Below, piece by piece: positions 15,877 through 23,669 of a DNA stretch of 45,637 nt; the first letter of the stretch is position 1, and each line of letters starts with the position of its first letter. The notes under the pieces were generated by a model that did not search any database, was not told where the DNA came from, and saw nothing but the letters and a program-made list of their open reading frames with translations. The DNA comes from Ruminococcus sp. (GTDB lineage Bacteria > Bacillota > Clostridia > Oscillospirales > Ruminococcaceae), in the NCBI RefSeq assembly GCF_017464355.1, contig NZ_JAFUAG010000007.1:1-45637 (forward strand). The letters are read 5' to 3'. The position numbers were made by a program, and so were the translations under genes.

Positions 15877-16866
15877 TCAGAGCATGGAAGCTCTCAGCTC
15901 TTCGCCTGTCTTGGGCGAGAGATATGCGGGAGCGATGTCGAAAACAGTCTTGCAGCCGCTGACACCTTCCTGCTTCAGTCTGTAAGCTGCCCTTGCATAT
16001 GCCACCAGTATGCTGGAGGTGAACTCAGGGTTGGAACCAAGCTTCAGGCTGTACTCGATGATATGGCGGGTCTCGCCGTTCACACCTGTCTTGCCGCTGC
16101 GGAATACAAAACCGCCGTGGGGAATGCCGCTGTGCTTCTCGTTCAGTTCTTCCTGAGAAATGAAGTTTACAGTGGTATCATAATCGGAGAAGTAGTTGGG
16201 CATTGTCTTAATATCTTCCTCGATCTTAGCTTTGTCAGCACCTTCCTTGGCAACCACGAAGCACTCTCTTGTATGCTTCTGTCTGGTGGTCAGGTCGGGG
16301 TCTTCGCCGTTTCTTACAGCGTCCATAGCCGACTGTACGGGAATGGTGTACTGCTTGCCGTCTGCTACGCCCTCAACACGTCTGATAGCGTCGGAATGGC
16401 CCTGGGAAACGCCCTTGCCCCAGAAAGTATAGTCCTTGCCCTCAGGCAGTATGCAGCTGCCGTAAAGTCTCTGTACAGAGAACATACCGGGATCCCAGCC
16501 CACGGAGATAACGCTGACATTGCCGCCCTTCTTTGCAGCAGCGTCTACATTTGCAAAATGCTCGGGAATGCGTGCGTGAGTATCGAAGCTGTCGATAGTG
16601 TTGAAAAGCTCAGAGAACTTAGGTGTCTGCTCGGGCAGGTCCTTAGCGCTGCCGCCGCAGAGTATCAGCACGTCGATCTTATCCTTGAAATCAGCCACAT
16701 CATTGACAGAATAAACGCCTACGCCCTCAGTGAGTATCTTAAGGGTGGAAGGATCTCTTCTTGTAAAAACAGCAGCCAGCTCGGTATCAGGGTTCTGTCT
16801 GATAGCCAGCTCAACGCCTCTGCCCAGATTGCCGTAGCCGACGATACCTATACGAATATTGCTCAT
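15877..16866 (-). CDS. ddh: meso-Diaminopimelate dehydrogenase
   Basis: A 329-residue NADPH-dependent enzyme that makes meso-2,6-diaminopimelate in one step from tetrahydrodipicolinate and ammonia (EC 1.4.1.16), feeding lysine and peptidoglycan synthesis. The N-terminal Rossmann fold shows G-x-G-x-x-G (GIVGYGNLGRG). Family markers follow: SFDTHARIPEH near 90, SVGWDPGMFSVQRL near 120-135, the G-K-G-V-S-Q-G-H-S-D-A-I-R segment, and a C-terminal A-R-A-A-Y-R-L helix. Length is the family norm. AAAGGAAA precedes ATG 16866. It is monocistronic with its own promoter and terminator. Confidence 0.95.
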   Translation of the reverse strand: MSNIRIGIVGYGNLGRGVELAIRQNPDTELAAVFTRRDPSTLKILTEGVGVYSVNDVADFKDKIDVLILCGGSAKDLPEQTPKFSELFNTIDSFDTHARIPEHFANVDAAAKKGGNVSVISVGWDPGMFSVQRLYGSCILPEGKDYTFWGKGVSQGHSDAIRRVEGVADGKQYTIPVQSAMDAVRNGEDPDLTTRQKHTRECFVVAKEGADKAKIEEDIKTMPNYFSDYDTTVNFISQEELNEKHSGIPHGGFVFRSGKTGVNGETRHIIEYSLKLGSNPEFTSSILVAYARAAYRLKQEGVSGCKTVFDIAPAYLSPKTGEELRASML

Positions 16867-16906
16867 ATCATCATTTCCTTTCCGAAAATAAAAATCTTAC
16901 CCTGAT

Positions 16907-16935
16907 ATTTTACCACAAATTTTCCCCTACGTCAA
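16907..16935 (-). promoter_or_regulatory. Promoter of ddh
   Basis: On the minus strand, TTGACG (16930-16935), 17-bp spacer, TAAAAT (16907-16912). Confidence 0.65.
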
Positions 16936-17224
16936 TAGTATGAGGTTTTGCGTGACTAATTTTTTTTGCATTTTTTACCTCAATAATCAGACATTTTTGC
17001 TGATTTGACGCAAGTGTGTTTTACAGCGGTAAAGAGGACGGCACAAAGCATATAGCTTTAGTATGGAATTATGTTTTGTTCACAAAAGTCCGCATTTATT
17101 TTTGTGCAAAAGGCAGAAATTGTAATTACTGCGCCAAGCTCTGCCGAAATTAGTCGAAAAAATGTTATAATGTGGTCGGGGTGCAGCAAGCAAAAGGCTG
17201 ACTTTAACGAAAGGGCGTGGTTCA
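16936..17224. other. Intergenic region upstream of the phosphatase-like gene
   Basis: No gene is seen. The divergent ddh promoter lies at its left edge. A TATAAT (17166-17171) about 50 bp before ATG 17225 is the likely -10 of the phosphatase gene, but its -35 region is poor. The stretch 16960-17100 is AT-rich without recognisable repeats. Confidence 0.5.
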
Positions 17225-17692
17225 ATGGATACGGAAAACAGAGTGATGATAATGTCCCGTGATGACGCAGAGCTGCTCATCTACGAGGACAGATTTCCCG
17301 AAAGCACGGCGGTAATAAGCTTTATTGACCCCAAAGAGCGCAGGCTGATAGGCCTTGACCCCGTCAACTACAAGGGCGCCTGCGACAGTGTATTCCTCAT
17401 CGAGGCGGAAGACATCGACAGGGACAGCTGGGAGCTTCGCGGGAAGGACTTTGAGGAATTTCTTCCCGAGGCTGAAGAGGCTGCCCGCTTCATACACGAA
17501 AATATGAAAACGGGAAAGACTATCATCTGCCAGTGCGAATACGGCGAGAGCAGGAGCGCAGGCTGTGCTGCCGCCATACGGGAATTTTTCTTCGGGGACG
17601 GCATAAAGGTCTTTGCAGACTTCCGCTACCTGCCCAGCCAGATGATATACAACAAGATGTTCCGAGCCCTGAAAGACACAGCGGACAGCTGA
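17225..17692 (+). CDS. CX5R phosphatase-like protein
   Basis: A 155-residue soluble protein with the cysteine-phosphatase P-loop Cys104-E-Y-G-E-S-Arg110-S after a beta strand (TIICQ), in the position expected in dual-specificity or tyrosine phosphatases. A general-acid Asp would lie in the preceding loops (D63-D65 region, AEDIDRDSW). The chain is short and lacks transmembrane segments, so it should act in the cytoplasm. This fits the compact bacterial dual-specificity-like class, and phosphoprotein or phosphosugar substrates are both possible. An AAGGGCG-type site precedes ATG 17225. It is monogenic, followed by its own terminator and a palindromic repeat. The assignment rests on the CX5R loop only. 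Confidence 0.75.
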   Translation: MDTENRVMIMSRDDAELLIYEDRFPESTAVISFIDPKERRLIGLDPVNYKGACDSVFLIEAEDIDRDSWELRGKDFEEFLPEAEEAARFIHENMKTGKTIICQCEYGESRSAGCAAAIREFFFGDGIKVFADFRYLPSQMIYNKMFRALKDTADS

Positions 17693-17701
17693 ATATGAAA
17701 C

Positions 17702-17733
17702 AACTCCCCTCGCATGAGCAAAGGGAGTTTTTT
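17702..17733 (+). terminator. Terminator after the phosphatase-like gene
   Basis: AACTCCC (17702-17708) pairs with GGGAGTT (17723-17729), followed by TTTTTTG. Confidence 0.8.
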
Positions 17734-17753
17734 GTACTGATATTATTTTTCTT

Positions 17754-17849
17754 CCAATTTTGGAGTGTATTACTGATGATACAGAATGGCTTTTTTCGTA
17801 TTGTTTTCCCCGCCTTCGGCGGGGAAAACAATACACAACCAAATTGGGA
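17754..17849. repeat. Palindromic dispersed element, copy A
   Basis: A roughly 96-bp unit that recurs at 43105-43201 with five substitutions and one indel. It has imperfect terminal inverted repeats (starting CCAATTTT and ending AAATTGGG), a conserved middle with GATGATACAGAATGGC, and an inner perfect 17-bp hairpin (17788-17804 with 17808-17824) with a 3-base loop. It sits between the convergent phosphatase-like and anchored secreted genes. It has no coding capacity, and is MITE- or REP-like. Confidence 0.85.
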
Positions 17850-17850
17850 T

Positions 17851-18795
17851 CTATTTTTTCTTCTTAGCGATCAGTGCTATGACTACACCGATAACAGCTA
17901 CAGCCGCAGCACATATACCCACGATAAGGCCTGTGTTGGACTTTTCCTCCTGCTTTTCAGCGGCGGGCTCTTCCTTCTTGGACTCAGCCGCAGAGGTCTC
18001 CTCGGGCTTTTCCTCCTCGACAGCTGCCTCGGTCTCGGCGGGAGCTTCTTCAGCTACAGGCTCTTCCTCGGCCACTGGATCGGCAGCCTCGCTCTCCTCA
18101 GCCTCGCCGCCTATGGGCGGGTCGTTTGCGATATCGCCGTTGCCGCATATCTTCTCCACGGTCTCATCGGGGAAATCCTCTATCTTGTCCGTAGGCAGAC
18201 CTGTGATAGTGAAGTTTATGGTGATAGGGTCTGTGGTAGCCCAGGCATAGTTGTCCATCTCAGGCTCGCAGACAGCGGGTTCACCGTAGGCATTTTTTAT
18301 CTTCAGCAGCTTGCCGTCCAGCTCGGAATCCTCGGGGATAGGCTGCTCGACGAAGGTGTACTTGACGCCGTCAATGGTAACGTCATCGATAGTAACTACC
18401 ACCGTGGGCTCGATGCCCTTTTCCTCATCGGGAGCTTCCAGGGGCAGTTCAAGATACAGGCCGAAATAGCCGCAGTAATAGTCGCCGCCCGAAACGTCCT
18501 TGCAGTCATAACCACTCATATCAACGGTATAGGAGCCGTTGCCTGTGATATTGACATCGTGATAGGTACTGGATATCTCCATGGAGCCCATTTCGTCCAT
18601 GGCGGGCTCACTGGTGCCGCGGCGGTAGTCCCACCAGTCCATTATCATCCAGGCGATACCTGCCTGACCGTAAACACCGTTCTCATCGGGCTCGGGTATC
18701 TCCTCCGCTGATGCGGTAACTGCCACTGCCATGAAAGACATGGACATCGCCCCTGCGCAGAGCATTGCTGCGTTTTTTTTCAGGATACTTTTCAT
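17851..18795 (-). CDS. Secreted membrane-anchored protein, unknown function
   Basis: A 314-residue extracellular protein. A signal peptide (1-30, ending V-T-A-S-A-E) is followed by a Trp/Tyr-rich beta domain (about 33-205) that could bind a carbohydrate or peptide. An acidic, Ala/Glu/Pro-rich stalk (about 215-280) leads to a C-terminal membrane helix (about 286-308) with a K-K-K-K stop-transfer end. This is a type I surface display layout without a sorting motif. The domain has two cysteine pairs at most (DCKD; YYCGY; AVCEP; KICGN), so disulphides are possible. The fold is not recognised. It has its own consensus promoter; copy A of the palindromic element lies at its stop. Confidence 0.85.
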   Translation of the reverse strand: MKSILKKNAAMLCAGAMSMSFMAVAVTASAEEIPEPDENGVYGQAGIAWMIMDWWDYRRGTSEPAMDEMGSMEISSTYHDVNITGNGSYTVDMSGYDCKDVSGGDYYCGYFGLYLELPLEAPDEEKGIEPTVVVTIDDVTIDGVKYTFVEQPIPEDSELDGKLLKIKNAYGEPAVCEPEMDNYAWATTDPITINFTITGLPTDKIEDFPDETVEKICGNGDIANDPPIGGEAEESEAADPVAEEEPVAEEAPAETEAAVEEEKPEETSAAESKKEEPAAEKQEEKSNTGLIVGICAAAVAVIGVVIALIAKKKK

Positions 18796-18923
18796 ACTGA
18801 TATTCCTCCCTTATGACGGCAGCGCCTTTACACCCTCGGCCTGCCTGAAAGACAGCTATAGCAAACGGCTATGCAAAATAATTAACATTGCTTGCTATAA
18901 TTGTTATATTTCCTAACGTTTTC

Positions 18924-18952
18924 ATTATAACCGATAAAGCTGTCATTGTCAA
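18924..18952 (-). promoter_or_regulatory. Promoter of the anchored secreted protein gene
   Basis: On the minus strand, perfect TTGACA (18947-18952), 17-bp spacer, perfect TATAAT (18924-18929). It leaves a leader of about 120 nt. Confidence 0.8.
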
Positions 18953-19193
18953 GCAAATAATATTGAAAATGCCCAAAAATATTAGCATCATTTGCATAAA
19001 TAAAACAAAATTAAACAAATTGATTGTAAATATTTTGTTGATATGTTCGCTGAGTGTAAAAATATTTTAATTAAATATTTTTATTGACTATCCGTCATTT
19101 TTACTTTTAATTATCTCCTAGTTAATAATATCCATATACTTATGTGAAAATTTGTTTACATTAACGAAATTTTTACTTTTGCCGTTCTGGCTA
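18953..19193. other. AT-rich divergent intergenic region
   Basis: No gene. A very AT-rich stretch between two divergent promoters (18924-18952 and 19194-19222). Nothing repeated or strongly folded was seen; it may simply be an upstream-activating region. Confidence 0.5.
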
Positions 19194-19222
19194 ATGACAA
19201 AACACGAGTTATCTGTTATAAT
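19194..19222 (+). promoter_or_regulatory. Promoter of the FIST-EAL gene
   Basis: ATGACA (19194-19199), 17-bp spacer, TATAAT (19217-19222). Confidence 0.65.
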
Positions 19223-19264
19223 TAAGGTGTATTGAGTGCATGATAATGCAAGGGGTTGTTTAAA

Positions 19265-21877
19265 ATGTTTACATGGAATTTTCAATATATATCAAAGGCA
19301 AGACTGGCTGAGGCTTTCGATCAGCTCATGCTTGACCCCACAAAAGGCGATATACTCGTGAGGATACATACTGCTATCCACCTTGAAGACGAGGCTGTGG
19401 ATCTTGCCCGCTTTATCTCAAAGCTTTTACCCGAGGCTCATATTTTCGGCACAAGCACCTCGGCTATAATCAGCTGGGGCAAGCTCATACAGAACCAGTG
19501 TGTTGTTTCGGTAACACAGATGTCGGGCGGCAGCATTAAAACTGCACTGCTGCCTACTTTTTATGAGAACGGGCTGCCCGTTCCCCCTGCCAGGCTGGCC
19601 GATGATGTGCGAGATGCCGTAATATGCGGCAATACCAGGCTGGTGCTGACTTTCCTGACGGGGAAATATCTGGGTGTGTATAATTTTGTTGAGGAGTGCA
19701 ACAGGGCTTTCCCCGGGGTGCAGATGATAGGCGGACTTGCAAACACCTCCGAGATAAACCTGAAAAAGTTCCTGGACTCAGGGTTTGTCTTCAACGAAAA
19801 CGGCTGGACGAACCGAGGCGTGCTGGTGGCTGCCATTAGCGGAGATGAGGTGGAGAGCTTCAGTTCATATGCCACAGGTGTTCAGGCACTGGGCGAGGAG
19901 ATGGAGATAACCGATACCTTCAGCACCTGCGTGCTTTCCATAGACGGCAAGGACGCTGCCCGTGAGTACCGCATGGGTGTTGGTGAGGAACTGAAGAATC
20001 GTCCCGAGCTTACAAACCTGTTCCCCTATGTGTATTCAGATGCCAGCGATATACCTATCTTCGTCCGCTTTTCTGATGACATGAGCCTGGGCGAGATGTT
20101 TGATATGAACGAGCCTGTAAACAAGGTGATGTGTGATGACCACGGCGGTCTTGACCTTGATACCCGCCGTGAATATATATGTGCGAACCACAATGTCAGC
20201 AAGGGCAAAAAGCTTAAGCGTGCCTTTATCTATGACAGCAAGGTCATCGCTGACAACCGTTCGCTTTTCAGGAGAGTTGAGAATTTTGAAAAGGCGGAGA
20301 CTATCTTCGGATACTCCTGCATAGCCCGTTCCATGATATATTCAAACTGCGTAAAGTGGGAGCTTTCCGCCTATGAGAACTCTAATATGTGCGGCTGCAT
20401 AACCGAGGGCGAGATAGCCCATGTAGACGGGCGCAACACCTTTGCAAACTGCTCGTTCGTCGTATCTGTCATAGGTGAGGAGCCTGCAACCCAGAAGTAC
20501 AACCCCTATGCCTTCTCCCATACCGATACCCTGGTGGCAGACAACCGTGAGCTGCTGAACTACCTCTACGATATCGAGAACAAACTGATACAGCAGGAGC
20601 ATTCGGCGGCGGCAGACAGCCTAAAGGCCTTTGCAAGAGACTGCGAGATGAAGCTGCTCTATTCCGACGGGGACGAGATACCCAATGCTGCTGCCATGAA
20701 TATGGACATAAAGCTGAAAGGCTACGACCGCATCTGCATGATAAGCGTGTTTGAGACCGCTGCGATGAAAATGGTCTTCCCTGAACAGCTCATAGACCTG
20801 ACCTACAAGAACTATCTTTCAAAGTGCGTAAGCTTTGCCAAGCAGAAGGGCTATTCTGTTTACGTTATCAAGGACTGGCACCTGGCCATAGGTGCGCCCT
20901 CGTATATGTTCTCCCTTTCCGAATTCGTCAGCGATATGGAGAAGCTGCAGCATGACCTGTTTGCGACTTCTGAGGACTACATCGCCATAGTTCCCCTTTT
21001 CTGCGTGATAGATGATTGCACCATGGACGACCTGGACCAGGCTTACAATTCCGCCAGGCTGGAAATGGCAGGCAAGAACATACAGTTCAGCGTGAGAAAT
21101 GCAAAATCCGAGCAGCTGGACGAGGACAGCCTGCGCGAAAGATACCACATGGTAAATGTGATAAACTACGCTATATCCAATGATAAGGTGATACCCTATT
21201 TTCAGGGGATATATGACAATGTCAGCAAGAAGATACACCACTATGAGTCACTGATGAGACTGGAAGACGAGAACGGGAAGGTCTACTACCCGGGAAGCTT
21301 CCTTGATGTGGCAAGGTCTTACGGGCTGCTGTACGACTCTCTTTCCAAAATAATGATAAAGAAAGTCTTCGACAAGTTCCGCAGCATACAGGACAGAAGC
21401 GTCAGCATAAACCTGGGCATAAGGGATATCAAGAACCGTGAGATAGTCGATACCATTTATGATTTTCTTTCTACGGTCAAGCACCCCGAGAACTTCGTTT
21501 TTGAGATACTGGAGAACGAGGACATAGACGACTACGACCTGCTGGTGGCTTTCGTGGACAAGATACACGACCTGGGCGGACAGATATCCATCGACGATTT
21601 CGGCAGCGGATTTTCATACCTGCAGCACATCGCCAGCATTCATTCGGATTACCTGAAGATAGACGGCTCCATAGTCAGAAAATGCGTGGAGGACGAGCAG
21701 AGCGCCAACCTGATAGCACTTATCTCGGGCTGGAAGAAGCTGAGCAACCGCAAGGTGGAGATAATCGCTGAATTCGTGGAAAATCAGGACATACAGGATC
21801 TTCTGCTGGATTTCGGCATCGACTATTCCCAGGGCTACCTGTTCTCAAAGCCAAGTCCCGAGCTTGAAGAGGTGTGA
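19265..21877 (+). CDS. FIST-sensor c-di-GMP phosphodiesterase (EAL)
   Basis: An 870-residue cytoplasmic protein. A FIST_N-like domain (about 20-210, with IFGTSTSAIIS and MIGGLANT) and a FIST_C-like domain (about 220-385) form a ligand-sensing module found on signalling proteins. A helical linker (about 415-445) and a GGDEF-like region lacking the GGDEF motif (about 450-595) lead to an EAL domain (about 625-865). The EAL residues are kept: YESLMR, Asn in SINLG, FEILENE, the DD of IDDFGSG, Lys in LKIDG, E-F-V-E, and SQGY. It should hydrolyse c-di-GMP to pGpG. AAGGGG at 19250-19255 fits ATG 19265. It is followed without a gap by a sensor gene that may be its partner. Confidence 0.88.
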   Translation: MFTWNFQYISKARLAEAFDQLMLDPTKGDILVRIHTAIHLEDEAVDLARFISKLLPEAHIFGTSTSAIISWGKLIQNQCVVSVTQMSGGSIKTALLPTFYENGLPVPPARLADDVRDAVICGNTRLVLTFLTGKYLGVYNFVEECNRAFPGVQMIGGLANTSEINLKKFLDSGFVFNENGWTNRGVLVAAISGDEVESFSSYATGVQALGEEMEITDTFSTCVLSIDGKDAAREYRMGVGEELKNRPELTNLFPYVYSDASDIPIFVRFSDDMSLGEMFDMNEPVNKVMCDDHGGLDLDTRREYICANHNVSKGKKLKRAFIYDSKVIADNRSLFRRVENFEKAETIFGYSCIARSMIYSNCVKWELSAYENSNMCGCITEGEIAHVDGRNTFANCSFVVSVIGEEPATQKYNPYAFSHTDTLVADNRELLNYLYDIENKLIQQEHSAAADSLKAFARDCEMKLLYSDGDEIPNAAAMNMDIKLKGYDRICMISVFETAAMKMVFPEQLIDLTYKNYLSKCVSFAKQKGYSVYVIKDWHLAIGAPSYMFSLSEFVSDMEKLQHDLFATSEDYIAIVPLFCVIDDCTMDDLDQAYNSARLEMAGKNIQFSVRNAKSEQLDEDSLRERYHMVNVINYAISNDKVIPYFQGIYDNVSKKIHHYESLMRLEDENGKVYYPGSFLDVARSYGLLYDSLSKIMIKKVFDKFRSIQDRSVSINLGIRDIKNREIVDTIYDFLSTVKHPENFVFEILENEDIDDYDLLVAFVDKIHDLGGQISIDDFGSGFSYLQHIASIHSDYLKIDGSIVRKCVEDEQSANLIALISGWKKLSNRKVEIIAEFVENQDIQDLLLDFGIDYSQGYLFSKPSPELEEV

Positions 21878-21879
21878 GC

Positions 21880-23628
21880 ATGGCAGGCAGAAGAAAAGAC
21901 GAAAAGCTCATCTGCATGATACTTGAAGATATCGGCAGTGACTTTTCAAAGGAACTGGTAAAAACAGTATGCAGCTCCCTGCCCGCCAACCGCCGTATAA
22001 GGCTCATCGTACTGCCGGGAAAGTACGATGACGGTCTGGGTGCGGATACTATCCATGAATACAAGGCTGTATACAACACGGTGCTTAAGGTCAGCGACCT
22101 TTGCCCTGTGGACGGCTTCATAATCCACCTGGGCAGCGTTAACGAGCGTGACAGGAACAACGGGCAGATATACAACAGCGTTATGAACCGCTTCGGGGAT
22201 ATACCCAAGGTGCTGGTTGCCTCTGACCTGACCGATGCTGTGACCGTCAACTACGACAACGAAAGCGGCATACGGGAGGCTGTGGAATATCTGGTGAATG
22301 CCAACGGCTTTTTCAGGCTTTGTATGCTGGGCGGCCGTGATGACAATAAAGATGCCCGCGCCAGAAAAGAGATATTCTCAAGGTGCCTGCACGAGTACGG
22401 GCTGGAGTTCGGCGAGGATAATTTCGTGAATACGGACATGACCGAGAACTGCCAGCGGGAGGCGGAGCTTCTGCTGGACAAGAACCCCGATACCCAGGCA
22501 GTGTTCTGTGTCAACGATGCGGTGGCCAGAGGGCTTTACGAGGCCATGAGCAAGCGGGGGCTGGTACCGGGGCGGGATATAATGGTATTCGGGTTTGACA
22601 ACACCAAGATGTCCTGCGAGATGATACCTGCCCTGACCTCCATAGGTTCGGCTGAGGTACCCCTGGGGCAGAAAGCGCTGGAGCTGCTGCTGAGCATGAT
22701 GAACGGCGACACGGTCAGCTCTGCCACGGTGCCCACCAGGCTTTTCGGCAGGGAGTCACTTCCCTACCAGATGTACGACTACAACACCGTTGAGATGCTG
22801 AATATAGACCCCTCATTCATCTACCGTATGTTCGATGACTGCTTCTACAGGTACAAGACCTCTTTCATCGACCGTGAATCTGTCAACCTGCGCAGGCTGT
22901 TCTTCGAGATATTCACAGGCATACTCACCGCCATGAAACGCAGATACATGAGCATGGAGACCTACGACAGCATATCACGCATGGTGGATAAGCTGTTCGA
23001 GAAAGGCGCCATGGAGTACACCGACGCTATAAAGTTAACTGACAGCATAGAGCGTGTTCAGGACGGCATAAATCAGGTGCAGCGGTCGCTGGCCGCAAGG
23101 ATACTGATAAACAGGCTGTTCTCCCGCATGAAGGACAAGGCTATACTGGCCCAGTCGGAAAGGGCGGTGCGCCGTGAAAGAGAAGCCGCTGTGGAAAGGA
23201 TAAAAATGGAGTCCTTCCTGATAGCCTGCGCCCGCGGCAACTGCAGCGAGGATATCTACCGCAGCTTTGACAAGCTGGGGCTGGCTAATTCGGCGCTGTA
23301 TGTTTTTGATGAAGCTGTACCTTTCAGGGCGGGACAGGAACCGAAATTCCCCGACCATATCAAGCTAAAATGCGTTACCCGTTCAGGGGATCTGTACATA
23401 CTCTCCGAGGAAAGACAGCGCTGCCGCCTTAGCGATATACTGGAGCGCAGCGAGATATCCTCCCGCTGCAAAAGCTATGTTGCTTTCCCCGTTTACTGCG
23501 GCATACGCATATACGGCCTGCTGATGTGCGAACTGACCGACGATATCTACGAACGCGGCGAGTTCATCGCCATGCAGATAGGCAGATGTTTCGCCCTGTG
23601 CGAAAAGCACGGCGAGGCTGATACATAA
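21880..23628 (+). CDS. Cytoplasmic LacI-like ligand-binding and GAF-like sensor
   Basis: A 582-residue protein without a signal peptide. Residues about 8-290 resemble the periplasmic-binding/LacI core fold: CMLGGRDD, the AVFCVNDAVARGLYEAM segment (the usual C-x-N-D-x-x-A of LacI sensors), MVFGFDNTKM, and a G-Q-K-A-L-E-L-L helix. There is no helix-turn-helix in front, so it does not bind DNA in the usual way. A helical stretch (about 300-440) and a C-terminal GAF-like domain (about 445-580, with VAFPVYCGIRIYGLLMCE) follow. No enzyme domain is attached. AAGAGG favours ATG 21880 over GTG 21874. It is coupled to the FIST-EAL gene and may modulate it in trans. Confidence 0.8.
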   Translation: MAGRRKDEKLICMILEDIGSDFSKELVKTVCSSLPANRRIRLIVLPGKYDDGLGADTIHEYKAVYNTVLKVSDLCPVDGFIIHLGSVNERDRNNGQIYNSVMNRFGDIPKVLVASDLTDAVTVNYDNESGIREAVEYLVNANGFFRLCMLGGRDDNKDARARKEIFSRCLHEYGLEFGEDNFVNTDMTENCQREAELLLDKNPDTQAVFCVNDAVARGLYEAMSKRGLVPGRDIMVFGFDNTKMSCEMIPALTSIGSAEVPLGQKALELLLSMMNGDTVSSATVPTRLFGRESLPYQMYDYNTVEMLNIDPSFIYRMFDDCFYRYKTSFIDRESVNLRRLFFEIFTGILTAMKRRYMSMETYDSISRMVDKLFEKGAMEYTDAIKLTDSIERVQDGINQVQRSLAARILINRLFSRMKDKAILAQSERAVRREREAAVERIKMESFLIACARGNCSEDIYRSFDKLGLANSALYVFDEAVPFRAGQEPKFPDHIKLKCVTRSGDLYILSEERQRCRLSDILERSEISSRCKSYVAFPVYCGIRIYGLLMCELTDDIYERGEFIAMQIGRCFALCEKHGEADT

Positions 23629-23636
23629 CAAACAAA

Positions 23637-23669
23637 ATACCCGAGGACAGCTTATCCTCGGGTATATTT
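23637..23669. terminator. Bidirectional terminator
   Basis: An 11-bp perfect stem, ATACCCGAGGA (23637-23647) with TCCTCGGGTAT (23655-23665), T-rich on the right and A-rich on the left. It separates the sensor gene from the convergent EAL-beta-helix gene. Confidence 0.8.

Noticed and set aside
16063-16905. A 280-codon frame antisense to ddh
   Set aside because: Opposite a complete diaminopimelate dehydrogenase and without any start signals.
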